From assembly GCA_902571865.1 (NCBI GenBank), contig CACGDO010000010.1:1-46033 (forward strand): 46,033 nucleotides of DNA, written 5' to 3'. The notes under the pieces are model-generated. The model had not been told where the DNA came from. It searched no databases and saw only the letters and a list, made by a program, of their open reading frames with translations. Made by a program: the position numbers and the translations under genes. Every line of letters begins with the position of its first letter. Positions within the stretch are counted from its first letter, which is position 1. Below are positions 34,364-42,663 of this stretch, one piece after another. The DNA is from an uncultured Alphaproteobacteria bacterium (lineage in GTDB: Bacteria; Pseudomonadota; Alphaproteobacteria; HIMB59; GCA-002718135).

Positions 34364-36100
34364 ATGTGTGGAATATATGGAATTACTGAAAAAAATGAAA
34401 GTTTGATTAAAAATATTATTAAAAAATGTTCACACAGAGGGCCTGATGGTTTTGATATATATTCTACAGACAGATTAACCTTAGGTCATAATTTATTATC
34501 TATCACATCAAAACCCAAAGAAGGAAAGCAACCATGGGTTTCAGAGAGAAAAAATGTTTTAATCTATAATGGAGAAATATTTAATTATAATGATCTCGTC
34601 AATGTTTATAAAGATAAGTTTTTTCCAAAAACAACATGTGATACTGAGCTACTAAGTTGGCTTTTAGATAATTATTCTTATGAAAAAGTTATATCAGATA
34701 TAATAGACTCAATGCATGCAATTGTTTGGTATAACAAGTCTAATAATGAAATAATTCTTTCAAGAGACCACGCAGGTATTAAACCTTTGTATTTTGCATT
34801 TATAAATTCAGGTATTATTTTTTGTTCTGAAATAAAAGGACTACTCGATGAAGTTAAAGACTCTAACATAATTGACAGACAATCACTTGCTTGCACAAGC
34901 TTATTAGGAGTAAATGTTTTGAGACAAACAATATTTAAAGGAATTTATAAGGTTTTTCCTGGAGAAACAATTATTTATGATATGGATAAAAAAAGAATAA
35001 AATCAACTTTTAGATCATTTGTAAAACCTTCTTCTAATAAAAAATTTAATATTGAAGATTTTCTACAAAATACTCATTCTACAATTAAAAATTCTACTTT
35101 GGGAAATAGAAAATTTGGAATCTTTTTATCTGGCGGCATAGATTCCTCTGTTGTTGCATATGAACTACATAAAAATTTGAAAGATATTTGTTCTTTTACA
35201 AACATAATGGAACCAAATAGAATAATTGATGGTGAAGATCACAATAGTGATGCAGATGTTGCAAATATGTATTCAAAAATACTAAATTTAAATCATCAAG
35301 AAGTAAAAATTACACCTAATATAATTTCAGAATATTGGGATGATACAATTAAATTTATGGAAGAGCCGAGATATAATTGGAACCTACCAATGTATTATTA
35401 CACAAATAAAATTCTATCTATGAACAATATTGTAGTCACTATGTCAGGTGATATGGGCGATGAGCTATATGGAGGTTATTCAAATTATTTTAGAATTAAA
35501 AATATAATTAACAAACCCAAAACATGGAATGAATTTATTAGTTTATGGATGAAAAAATTTTCTTCACCTGTTAAATTAAATATTAAATTTGACCATGAAG
35601 ATTTACATCAATTGCTTATGGAAACCCTACCAGAGGAAATATGGAATCCTGATGATATTGCAAATACTGCTATGGCATTAGATTGTATAACAGTTGTATC
35701 TGAAGATTTTTTTACAAGGAATGATAAATTTGGAATGGCCTTTTCTATGGAAGGCAGATTCCCGTTAGCTTCAAAACAATATATGAAATACTGCTTATCA
35801 ATAAATTCTGATTATAAATTTGGTGAAAATTTGGACCAAACAAAATTACCAGTTAAAAAATCTTATAATGGAATATTACCAAATTATATTCTTAATAAGA
35901 AAAAGACAGGCTGGTCCGTCCCTGTTGTTGCATGGCTTAGCCAATTTGAAAATATTAAGAATAAATATATTAAAATGTGTAGTAAGGAAGATGGTATTAG
36001 CCCAATTTTATCAAAAGATAACTACATGGGCAATCCAAAAAGAATGCTTATTACATGGATGTTAAGAAGTTGGGCTCAGCAATACAAGATGAGTTTATAA
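34364..36100 (+). CDS. asnB: Asparagine synthetase B-like glutamine amidotransferase
   Basis: The protein has the class II glutaminase domain with nucleophile Cys2 (MCGIYGI), HRGPDG (about 25-30) and YNGEIFNY (about 69-76). The synthetase domain has the pyrophosphate loop FLSGGIDSS near residue 255. The C-terminus has KKTGWSVPVVAWL, matching the family. The length of 578 residues is slightly below typical AsnB. Because it lies among glycan-modification genes it may amidate a sugar acid rather than aspartate, as many such AsnB-like enzymes in O-antigen clusters are thought to do; this is inference. Confidence 0.85.
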   Translation: MCGIYGITEKNESLIKNIIKKCSHRGPDGFDIYSTDRLTLGHNLLSITSKPKEGKQPWVSERKNVLIYNGEIFNYNDLVNVYKDKFFPKTTCDTELLSWLLDNYSYEKVISDIIDSMHAIVWYNKSNNEIILSRDHAGIKPLYFAFINSGIIFCSEIKGLLDEVKDSNIIDRQSLACTSLLGVNVLRQTIFKGIYKVFPGETIIYDMDKKRIKSTFRSFVKPSSNKKFNIEDFLQNTHSTIKNSTLGNRKFGIFLSGGIDSSVVAYELHKNLKDICSFTNIMEPNRIIDGEDHNSDADVANMYSKILNLNHQEVKITPNIISEYWDDTIKFMEEPRYNWNLPMYYYTNKILSMNNIVVTMSGDMGDELYGGYSNYFRIKNIINKPKTWNEFISLWMKKFSSPVKLNIKFDHEDLHQLLMETLPEEIWNPDDIANTAMALDCITVVSEDFFTRNDKFGMAFSMEGRFPLASKQYMKYCLSINSDYKFGENLDQTKLPVKKSYNGILPNYILNKKKTGWSVPVVAWLSQFENIKNKYIKMCSKEDGISPILSKDNYMGNPKRMLITWMLRSWAQQYKMSL

Positions 36101-36117
36101 AACATCCATCAAAACTA

Positions 36118-36186
36118 ATGAAAGTAGAAGTAAATTTAAATTATAATAAAATACCATATCTAAAAGAGGTTCAAAACTATGAATAA
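36118..36186 (+). CDS. Possible 22-residue leader ORF
   Basis: ATG at 36118 opens 22 sense codons (MKVEVNLNYNKIPYLKEV...) ending at TAA 36184-36186. That overlaps the start of the next gene by 8 bases (ATGAATAA). The arrangement could couple translation into the downstream gene. The next gene also has its own AAGAGG upstream of its ATG. Too short to support as a real protein on sequence alone. Confidence 0.2.
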   Translation: MKVEVNLNYNKIPYLKEVQNYE

Positions 36187-36937
36187 ACCGATTGTTATCT
36201 ATACTGATCACATAATGAATAAAACTTTATGTTATAATTTTGCAAAAGGATCTAATTCTCTAATGTGTCATGTAAATAATTTTAATGAATATGATAAAAC
36301 AATTGCAACTTATGGGGTTTTAAGAGGCACATTCGAAATAATTAATAAAGTAAAAAATTTCTATTATATGGATCATGGTTATTTTAATCAATCAAGTAGA
36401 AAATTTGAAAATAAAAGAACCAACATATTAGATATGAATGGTTACTTTCGTATAGTTTATAATAATTTTATTCATAATGGAGAAGGAAATTATCCAGACG
36501 ATAGATTAAAAAAATTAAAACTAAATTTTTTTGATCAAAAAAAAAATGGAGATATAATTATTTTATCTGAACCATCTGAAGCTATGAAAAAAATATATAA
36601 TGCATATAATTGGGTCAATGAAACAAAAAAAATAATAAAAAAATATTCAGATAGAAAAATTGTTGTCCATAATAAATTTTCTCCAAAGCCCCTAGATGAA
36701 CTACTAAAACAAGCGTGGTGTTTTATTAGTCTGCAATCAACAGCAGGTTTTAATGCTATGGTAAATGGCATTCCTGCATATTTTACAGAATATTCTTTAA
36801 AAAACATTAACAAAATAGAAGATATTGAAAATCCAAAAATTAATTACAAAATTTTTAATAATTTAGCTTATGGACAATGGACTCTAAAAGAAATAGAAAC
36901 TGGTGAAGCTTGGGATTTTATTTCAAAAAGAGTGTAA
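36179..36937 (+). CDS. Capsule-synthesis/glycosyltransferase-like protein, uncertain
   Basis: The 252-residue protein is not confidently recognised. The segment WCFISLQSTAGFNAMVNGIPAYFTE (about 180-204), read as WCFISLQST then AGFNAMVNGIPAYF, resembles the sugar-nucleotide-binding end of capsule polysaccharide synthesis and related GT-B proteins, where S.....EAl..G.P. is typical. The N-terminal YYMDHGYF near residue 62 is also seen in such proteins. A purine-rich AAGAGG lies 9 bases before the ATG. It is transcribed after the asparagine-synthetase-like gene and before a convergent 2OG oxygenase. A role in surface glycan assembly is likely but unproven. Confidence 0.5.
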   Translation: MNKPIVIYTDHIMNKTLCYNFAKGSNSLMCHVNNFNEYDKTIATYGVLRGTFEIINKVKNFYYMDHGYFNQSSRKFENKRTNILDMNGYFRIVYNNFIHNGEGNYPDDRLKKLKLNFFDQKKNGDIIILSEPSEAMKKIYNAYNWVNETKKIIKKYSDRKIVVHNKFSPKPLDELLKQAWCFISLQSTAGFNAMVNGIPAYFTEYSLKNINKIEDIENPKINYKIFNNLAYGQWTLKEIETGEAWDFISKRV

Positions 36938-36939
36938 CT

Positions 36940-37536
36940 TTATTTCATTTGTATTCTAATATTAAAACTTATAACTATCCTTTCATCACCTGATAGATTT
37001 TCATTCACTGAGTGATCAAGATAACTAGGAAACAAAACCAAAGCTCCTTCCTTTGGGCTTATACTATTTACTTGTGCATTTAACATATTAGGACTGACAA
37101 CATTAGGATGAGAGTATACAGGTGCTGGCCTAGGATCATAAAAAACAATATCCCCTGAATTTATAGGTGCACGAACATAATAAGCTCCACTTATAGTACT
37201 ATTGCCATGTTGGTGTCTTAGATTTGCAGATCCGCCCGTGTTTATTATTGCCCACATGTTATTTATTTTAGCAATTTGTTTTTCTTTTTCCCAATTCATA
37301 TCATTCATTATCTGCTCAATTGAGGGTAATATAAAACTTATAAAGTCTTTAGGTTCTTTATCATGGAGATCAAAATCTTTTGAATGCCATCCTTTAACAT
37401 TGCTTTTACTAATTCCAATTTGATCATTTTTTTGTTTGGATTTAATATAATCATACATCTGTTCATTTACATATTTGTAGTTATCTAATTTTATTGTCCA
37501 AACAGGTGATGGAAAAAGTAGGTTTGGTTTAGTCAT
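36940..37536 (-). CDS. Putative 2OG-Fe(II) oxygenase (TIGR02466 family)
   Basis: This matches the TIGR02466-type family of putative 2OG-Fe(II) oxygenases. LRHQHGNSTISGAYYV has the HxH iron-site start (H108, H110). SGDIVFYDPR follows, then GALVLFPSYLDHSVNEN with distal H175, and DERIVISFNIR with a 2OG-binding arginine (R186). The length of 198 residues is typical. Members are common in marine bacteria and phages; substrates are unknown. Together with the homologue at 32759-33439 it gives two related oxygenases in one island. It is convergent with the glycosyltransferase-like gene across 2 bases. Confidence 0.8.
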   Translation of the reverse strand: MTKPNLLFPSPVWTIKLDNYKYVNEQMYDYIKSKQKNDQIGISKSNVKGWHSKDFDLHDKEPKDFISFILPSIEQIMNDMNWEKEKQIAKINNMWAIINTGGSANLRHQHGNSTISGAYYVRAPINSGDIVFYDPRPAPVYSHPNVVSPNMLNAQVNSISPKEGALVLFPSYLDHSVNENLSGDERIVISFNIRIQMK

Positions 37537-37607
37537 GTATTCTTTCTACATTAAATGAAGACTACAGTAAACATATCAAAAAAAAATATAATTAACTCTT
37601 TAATTCT

Positions 37608-37760
37608 TTATTCTGAAATTTTAAAATACTTTTGAATTATTTTTATAGTTTTAATAACCCTTTGATGATGTTTAGAGAAATTTTTTCTTCCAGAAACAAT
37701 TTTAGGATTTTCCTGTATTAGTTTTTTAACATACAGTGGTATATTAAGTTTCTTATTCAA
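37608..37760 (-). CDS. Possible small ORF downstream of purH
   Basis: A 50-codon frame opens at TTG (37760) overlapping the purH stop (ATTGA) and ends at TAA (37610-37608). The peptide begins MNKKLNIPLYVKKLI and is basic, with KHHQRVIKTIKIIQKYFK near its end. It fills most of the 220-base gap between purH and the island. No family is recognised and no Shine-Dalgarno is evident. It could be a real small basic protein or chance. Confidence 0.3.
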   Translation of the reverse strand: MNKKLNIPLYVKKLIQENPKIVSGRKNFSKHHQRVIKTIKIIQKYFKISE

Positions 37761-38674
37761 TGCTTAAATAATCTGTTTTTAATAAAATATAATGAAATTT
37801 TATTTTTATTAGTAAATGATATAATTTTTTTATCATTTATTGAGCCACTTGGTTGACCAACTATTTTACATCCATTTTTATTTAATATATTAATACTGTC
37901 AGTAAATGGGAAAAATCCATCTGAAGCACAAGCGAATGTAGTTTTCTTAAAATATTTTTTTTTATTTTTTAATGCATAATTTAACGCATCTACCCTATTT
38001 GTTTGACCGTGACCTAAACCCACTGTTTGTTTATTCTTTGATAATACTACTGCATTTGATTTAAGATGTTTTACAACCTTTAATGCAAAAATTAAATCCT
38101 CGACAGATTTTGAAGATGATTTTTTATTGGATATTAAATTAATAAATTTTTTATTTATTGGGTCTAAGTCTTTTGTTTGATAAAGGTCCCCAAACAGCGT
38201 AGACCTATAATCTATTTTTTTAATTTTGATATTAGGTAACTTCATGAGGATTAAATTTTTTTTATTCTTTAATATATTAACTGCCTTTTCTTCAAATTTA
38301 GGGGCGACAACCATTTCAAAAAAACTTTTATTTATAATATCTGCTAGAGCAGAATTTACTTTTTTATTCAAAAAAATTATTCCTCCAAATGCACTTTTTG
38401 GATCACTTTCGTACGATTTTTGAAATGCTTTTTTAATATTTTTTGCCGAAGCGACACCACATGGATTTGTGTGTTTAACAATTACAGATGTTGGCTCACT
38501 AAACTCATTTAAGCATCTTATTCCACTATCAAGATCTATAATGTTATTATAGCTAATTTCTTTTCCAGAAATTTGGAGATCAAAGATTGATTTATTAATA
38601 TTATTAATTACGTAAGCTCTTTGATTTGGATTTTCACCGTATCTTAATAATGATTTCTTATTTTTTGATTTCAT
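37757..38674 (-). CDS. purH: PurH C-terminal part: AICAR transformylase domain
   Basis: This encodes the formyltransferase half of bifunctional PurH, which formylates AICAR in purine synthesis. LLRYGENPNQRAYVI is the domain's start. VKHTNPCGVA carries the conserved KH.NPCGvA motif. ACASDGFFPFTDSI and GQPSGSINDKK are typical, and the C-terminus ends KNRLFKH as the family does. It is 305 residues, a complete domain. It is in a different frame from the upstream part, with a 17-base overlap. An ATG at 38674 lies in the overlap, so it could be translated separately by coupling. Confidence 0.9.
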   Translation of the reverse strand: MKSKNKKSLLRYGENPNQRAYVINNINKSIFDLQISGKEISYNNIIDLDSGIRCLNEFSEPTSVIVKHTNPCGVASAKNIKKAFQKSYESDPKSAFGGIIFLNKKVNSALADIINKSFFEMVVAPKFEEKAVNILKNKKNLILMKLPNIKIKKIDYRSTLFGDLYQTKDLDPINKKFINLISNKKSSSKSVEDLIFALKVVKHLKSNAVVLSKNKQTVGLGHGQTNRVDALNYALKNKKKYFKKTTFACASDGFFPFTDSINILNKNGCKIVGQPSGSINDKKIISFTNKNKISLYFIKNRLFKH

Positions 38675-39263
38675 AAAACCATTTCGAGATTATATTGTCA
38701 TATATTGAAATTCTTTTAAAAACTTTATAAGCCATTTTTTTTCTAAATTTAATATCAGTTTTACCTTTATTTTTATTAATATTTATTATTAATTCTGCAT
38801 AATCTTCAGTTGAGATTATTGGTGTAACAAATTTGAAATTTTTACTTGCTGCTCTCAATAAGCTTGGCCCTCCTATATCAATCAATTCAATAGTTTTATC
38901 AGTATTAATTTTATTATTATGTTTCTCAAAAGGATATAAATTTACAATCACAATATCTATTCTTGGAATATTCAAAAATAAAAATTGTTTTTCATGATTT
39001 TTGTTATTTCTATCATAAAGCAGTGAAGCATAAATTAGGGGGTTAAGAGTTTTTATTCTACCATCTAACATTTCTTTAAACTTTGTTATTTTTGAAATAT
39101 CAACACACTTAAATCCCATAGACCTGATTTTTTTACCAGTAGACCCAGTAGAAATTATGCTATAATTATTTTGAATCAAATTCGAACAAAGAAATTTTAA
39201 TTTTTTTTTATCAGATACGGATATTAAAGCATATTTCTTATTTAAATTTTTTCTAATGACCAT
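38658..39263 (-). CDS. purH: PurH N-terminal part: IMP cyclohydrolase domain
   Basis: This is the MGS-like IMP cyclohydrolase half of PurH, closing the ring to IMP. ALISVSDKK, STGSTGKKIR, MLDGRIKTLNP and IELIDIGGPSLLRAASKNF are all conserved. It stops at residue 201, exactly at the usual boundary with the transformylase domain. At the junction the coding strand reads ATC-AAA-AAA-TAA. Removing one A from this A6 run would fuse the frames without a gap. The start overlaps the heparinase-like gene by 22 bases. Confidence 0.9.
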   Translation of the reverse strand: MVIRKNLNKKYALISVSDKKKLKFLCSNLIQNNYSIISTGSTGKKIRSMGFKCVDISKITKFKEMLDGRIKTLNPLIYASLLYDRNNKNHEKQFLFLNIPRIDIVIVNLYPFEKHNNKINTDKTIELIDIGGPSLLRAASKNFKFVTPIISTEDYAELIININKNKGKTDIKFRKKMAYKVFKRISIYDNIISKWFYEIKK

Positions 39264-40774
39264 TTTCTTTTTGTTTTATTTTCAATAGTAATACCTTTTA
39301 TCACAATTTGTTTTATAGGTTTTGTAAAATTATTATCTACTAAAATACTATCTTCTATGTTTAATTCTGTATCACTTTTAAATAACCAAATATTATTTAA
39401 TTTAGTTTTTAAAATTATATTTTTCTTATTATTTGTAAAATTAAATGCCATTTCGTCTGCAAGATGAAATCTAATATGAAAAATTAATCTATCACTAATA
39501 TTCTTATATGATATAAATGTATCTTCTCCTTCTAATCTACTTTTATTTTTTGAAACGATTAGTTTTCTTTTAATTATTTTATTAAATTTCTTAATATATC
39601 CATTATGAGATCCTTCAAATATTTCTGATTCATAATTTGATTCATTTCTAAAAACTACTGACTGAGGAAATTTAATATGTGGGTTTCCTTCTTTAATTTC
39701 ACTTATATTAGTATTTTGTAAAATGATTGTGGAATGTGCTGCACTATATCTTAAATACTCAGGATTAACGCCCAAACTTTCTGAAGCTCCACAGTTTGTA
39801 AATATCTTTTCCCCAAACCCACTCCATTCAATAGAAAGTGTTCCTGCGCTTAAATTCGAACTAATAATATCTTTATTTGGTTGTACCACATCAAAGAAAA
39901 GTTTTTTGTTTCTATCACTGTAAAAAGCTATACCATTTTCAATATTGACAAAATTTCTTTTAATCAAATATGTATCTTTATTAAGAGAATTATAAATTAC
40001 TTTTGTGTATATATTGTTTGCCCCATTAAAAAGAGGTAAACTACCATCACTATGAAAGTATTGGTTCAATATAGACGTCATTTTTAAAACTAATTCATCA
40101 AATAAATTTGATTCATTTAGTTTGAAAAAAAGCATTATATTTTTAAGTTCATTTAAATTATTTATAAATTTAGAATGCTCTAAAATATTATAACTTTTAT
40201 GCATTCCAATTTTATCAATTTGATATTCAACTATAAATTTAATATATTCAATTTTCCTGTTATTAATTTTATTTACAATTAACGAAGATAATAAATATGC
40301 TATAATATCTGATGAGGTAATTTCACTTATTTTTTTTGTATTAAAATCGAACAAAATTCTTTGTATATGATAAAAAATTATCATATCTAATTTTTTTTTA
40401 TCTATAGTTTTTGATGAAGAATTTATATATTCATAATTATATAAAAGATTAATTAATCTTTTTGCCGCTAAGTCACCAGACCATGGAAAGTTTAGTTTAT
40501 ATTTGTTTTTTGAAAACCATCTAAAAATTGATTCTCTAGATAAATTTATTCCAATTTTACCACCAAGTTTATTTGAAAAATTTAAAAAATCAAAATTATG
40601 AACATTTTTATTTTTTAATGTATAAAAATTATTTTTAAATATAAATGATTTAATAATCTTATAGTTTGTAAAATCAATTTTTCTAAAATTTAAATCTAAA
40701 AACGATAAGTTTTTATGAGATTTAAACCTACTAATAATATGAATAAAAATAATTTTTCTTATCATTAATGTCAT
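39242..40774 (-). CDS. Heparinase II/III-like protein
   Basis: The C-terminal half fits the heparinase II/III-like polysaccharide lyase fold: DIISSNLSAGTLSIEWSGFG, seen as NLSAGTLSIEWSG, then TNCGASESLG and YLRYSAAHSTIIL, with the family's aHsT/N motif. The N-terminal half is helical (FPWSGDLAAKRLINLL), as in these alpha/alpha-barrel proteins. The length of 510 residues is typical. No signal peptide is seen. Between rsmB and purH this gene is a standing feature of alphaproteobacteria, so it is core rather than island; the substrate is unknown. Its ATG overlaps the rsmB stop (ATGA). Confidence 0.85.
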   Translation of the reverse strand: MTLMIRKIIFIHIISRFKSHKNLSFLDLNFRKIDFTNYKIIKSFIFKNNFYTLKNKNVHNFDFLNFSNKLGGKIGINLSRESIFRWFSKNKYKLNFPWSGDLAAKRLINLLYNYEYINSSSKTIDKKKLDMIIFYHIQRILFDFNTKKISEITSSDIIAYLLSSLIVNKINNRKIEYIKFIVEYQIDKIGMHKSYNILEHSKFINNLNELKNIMLFFKLNESNLFDELVLKMTSILNQYFHSDGSLPLFNGANNIYTKVIYNSLNKDTYLIKRNFVNIENGIAFYSDRNKKLFFDVVQPNKDIISSNLSAGTLSIEWSGFGEKIFTNCGASESLGVNPEYLRYSAAHSTIILQNTNISEIKEGNPHIKFPQSVVFRNESNYESEIFEGSHNGYIKKFNKIIKRKLIVSKNKSRLEGEDTFISYKNISDRLIFHIRFHLADEMAFNFTNNKKNIILKTKLNNIWLFKSDTELNIEDSILVDNNFTKPIKQIVIKGITIENKTKRKWSLEKI

Positions 40775-42039
40775 TTAACTTTTTTTAAATATGCCGCAAA
40801 ATAACCATCAATATTTTTATCAAGAATAGTTTCTGGTAATGTAAACATAAAATTATTTTTTAATAATTTTGAATATTTAATATTTTCTGACAATAAGGTA
40901 AAATTATATAGTTTAAAATGAGAATGATTAAAAAGAAAATTATTTATTTGATCCTCAGTTTCAAATTTAAAAAAAGAACACACCATATAAATTATTAAAC
41001 CATTTATGTTTAATAAATCGGAGGCTTTATCCAGCATTCTTTTTTGTAATATGCCTAATGCTTTTAAATCAGGGCATTTATTTTTAAAAAATATTTCAGG
41101 ATTTCTCCTTATTGTTCCAATAGCAGAACATGGAGCATCTATTATTATAAGATCATATTTTTTATTTTCATCAAATTTTGTAAAATCATGATTCAAGATT
41201 TCAGTGGTAAATTTTAATCGTTTTAAATTCGAATTAAGAAGTTTAATTCTACTTCTACTTTTATCATTTAGAGTCAATTTTTTATTTTTAGATAAAAGTT
41301 GAAAAGATTTTCCACCTGGCGCTGAACAAGTATCTAAAATTGTCTTAAAATTATTTGTTATTTTTAAATTATGTATCGGAAAAAAAGAAGAAAAATCTTG
41401 TACCCACCAATTTCCTTTTTTAAATGAATCAATATTTATCAGATCTTTATAGTTAACTAAAAAACCCGAAACTGATGATGTCTGAATCAAATCTTCTTCA
41501 AATTTTTTTAATTTTTCTGTATTTTTAAAAACAATATGTAAACTTGGTTCTTTATAAAAGTTCTTTAAAAAACTATTTTTTTCTCTAGTTGTTAGTGATG
41601 ATGTTTGATCTCTAAACCATAAAGGTAAATCATTATAAATAATATTTATATTTTTTAATTTTATTTTGTCTTTAGATATTTTTTTCAAAATTGCATTAAT
41701 AAAACCGTGATAAATATTTAATTTTTTTGCAATCTCAACAGAACAATTGATGACTGCATAATCTTTAAAATTCAAAAAAACAATTTGCGTTATAGAGCTT
41801 ATTAATAAAATTTTTTCCTTATCTTTTATTTTTTTTCTAATATACATATCTATTATTTTACAGGTGTGTATATGAAAACGCATAGAGTTTAACGTTACGT
41901 TTATTAAAAAAGAAATATCCTCTTTCTTATGTTTGTTTATTATTTTCTTTATTTCTAAACTATTTAAAGTTTTATTAAATTTATGGATAGAATATAAAAT
42001 TTTATGAATATCAAATCTTATTTTTTCACCTTTAATCAT
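40771..42039 (-). CDS. rsmB: 16S rRNA (cytosine967-C5)-methyltransferase
   Basis: The N-terminal NusB-like RNA-binding domain (about 1-130) includes the typical GFINAILKKI. The methyltransferase domain has DTCSAPGGKSFQLLS as the SAM loop (motif I). Cysteine in IDAPCSAIG (motif IV) and cysteine in YMVCSFFKFETE (motif VI, catalytic) are both present. The length of 422 residues fits. It heads the leftward rsmB-heparinase-purH operon and is divergent from tdk across 69 bases. Confidence 0.92.
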   Translation of the reverse strand: MIKGEKIRFDIHKILYSIHKFNKTLNSLEIKKIINKHKKEDISFLINVTLNSMRFHIHTCKIIDMYIRKKIKDKEKILLISSITQIVFLNFKDYAVINCSVEIAKKLNIYHGFINAILKKISKDKIKLKNINIIYNDLPLWFRDQTSSLTTREKNSFLKNFYKEPSLHIVFKNTEKLKKFEEDLIQTSSVSGFLVNYKDLINIDSFKKGNWWVQDFSSFFPIHNLKITNNFKTILDTCSAPGGKSFQLLSKNKKLTLNDKSRSRIKLLNSNLKRLKFTTEILNHDFTKFDENKKYDLIIIDAPCSAIGTIRRNPEIFFKNKCPDLKALGILQKRMLDKASDLLNINGLIIYMVCSFFKFETEDQINNFLFNHSHFKLYNFTLLSENIKYSKLLKNNFMFTLPETILDKNIDGYFAAYLKKVK

Positions 42040-42108
42040 TATAGAATATATTTATTATTAATTTAAAATAATTATATAATAAATTTGTAAAATAAAATAT
42101 ATTGACTT

Positions 42109-42660
42109 ATGCGTGGTAATTTAGAAACTATAGTAGGAGCGATGTTCGCTGGTAAAACAAGTGAGCTCCTTAAAAGAATTCTGTGGGCTAAACATCAAAA
42201 CAAAAAAATTATTGTTATTAAACCGAGTATCGACAACAGATATTCAAATAATAAAATTATTACTCATAATGACTTAAGTCATGACTGTTTTGCAATGACC
42301 GGCTGGGAGATAGTACTTGAAAAATTTATTTTTGATAAAAGTAAAGTCGATATAGTTTTTTTAGATGAAATTCAATTTATGGATACACACGATACTATTA
42401 GCAATGTTGAGATGATCTTAAATAAAGGTATAGATGTAGTTTGTTCTGGTCTAGACCAGGACTCAAGAGGAAAACCATGGGAAACCTCTTCAATGCTTTT
42501 GGGTCTATCAGATAAAATAGTTAAAATTTATGGTTTTTGTAATGTCTGCGGACTTGAAGCTACTAAAACCTACAGAAAAAAAGAAGGAGGAGAAAGGACT
42601 CAAGTAGGTGCCGCTAATATTTATGAGCCCAGATGTCTAAAGCATTGGGAACCAAGATAA
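42109..42660 (+). CDS. tdk: Thymidine kinase
   Basis: It phosphorylates thymidine to dTMP in the salvage pathway. The P-loop is VGAMFAGKTSELLKRI (9-24), the catalytic acid lies in FLDEIQF (about 84-90), and DSRGKPW is the lasso-associated motif. Zinc ligands are CNVC and CLKH near residues 144-178. The length of 183 residues is normal for type II kinases. It is a lone rightward gene between leftward operons, with a 3-base gap to the convergent acsA. Confidence 0.95.
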   Translation: MRGNLETIVGAMFAGKTSELLKRILWAKHQNKKIIVIKPSIDNRYSNNKIITHNDLSHDCFAMTGWEIVLEKFIFDKSKVDIVFLDEIQFMDTHDTISNVEMILNKGIDVVCSGLDQDSRGKPWETSSMLLGLSDKIVKIYGFCNVCGLEATKTYRKKEGGERTQVGAANIYEPRCLKHWEPR

Positions 42661-42663
42661 TAA

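Larger units (their letters stand above)
30459..37560. mobile_element. Putative genomic island beside tRNA-Gly
   Basis: Core synteny is interrupted between tRNA-Gly and purH by accessory genes of mixed orientation: two small membrane proteins, an FkbM methyltransferase, two 2OG oxygenase-like genes, two glycosyltransferase-like genes and an asparagine-synthetase-like gene. An integrase fossil lies at the tRNA end. The content suggests cell-surface glycan modification. No second copy of the tRNA 3' end was found by eye, so the far boundary (about 37,540-37,760) is only inferred from where core genes resume. Confidence 0.5.

Noticed and set aside
35820-36065. Second rightward frame within the asnB-like gene
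   Set aside because: Out-of-frame shadow of the conserved C-terminal asnB sequence.
37500-37760. Second copy of the tRNA-Gly 3' end (attachment repeat) at the far side of the island
   Set aside because: No stretch resembling the T-arm sequence was found here or elsewhere in the window by eye.
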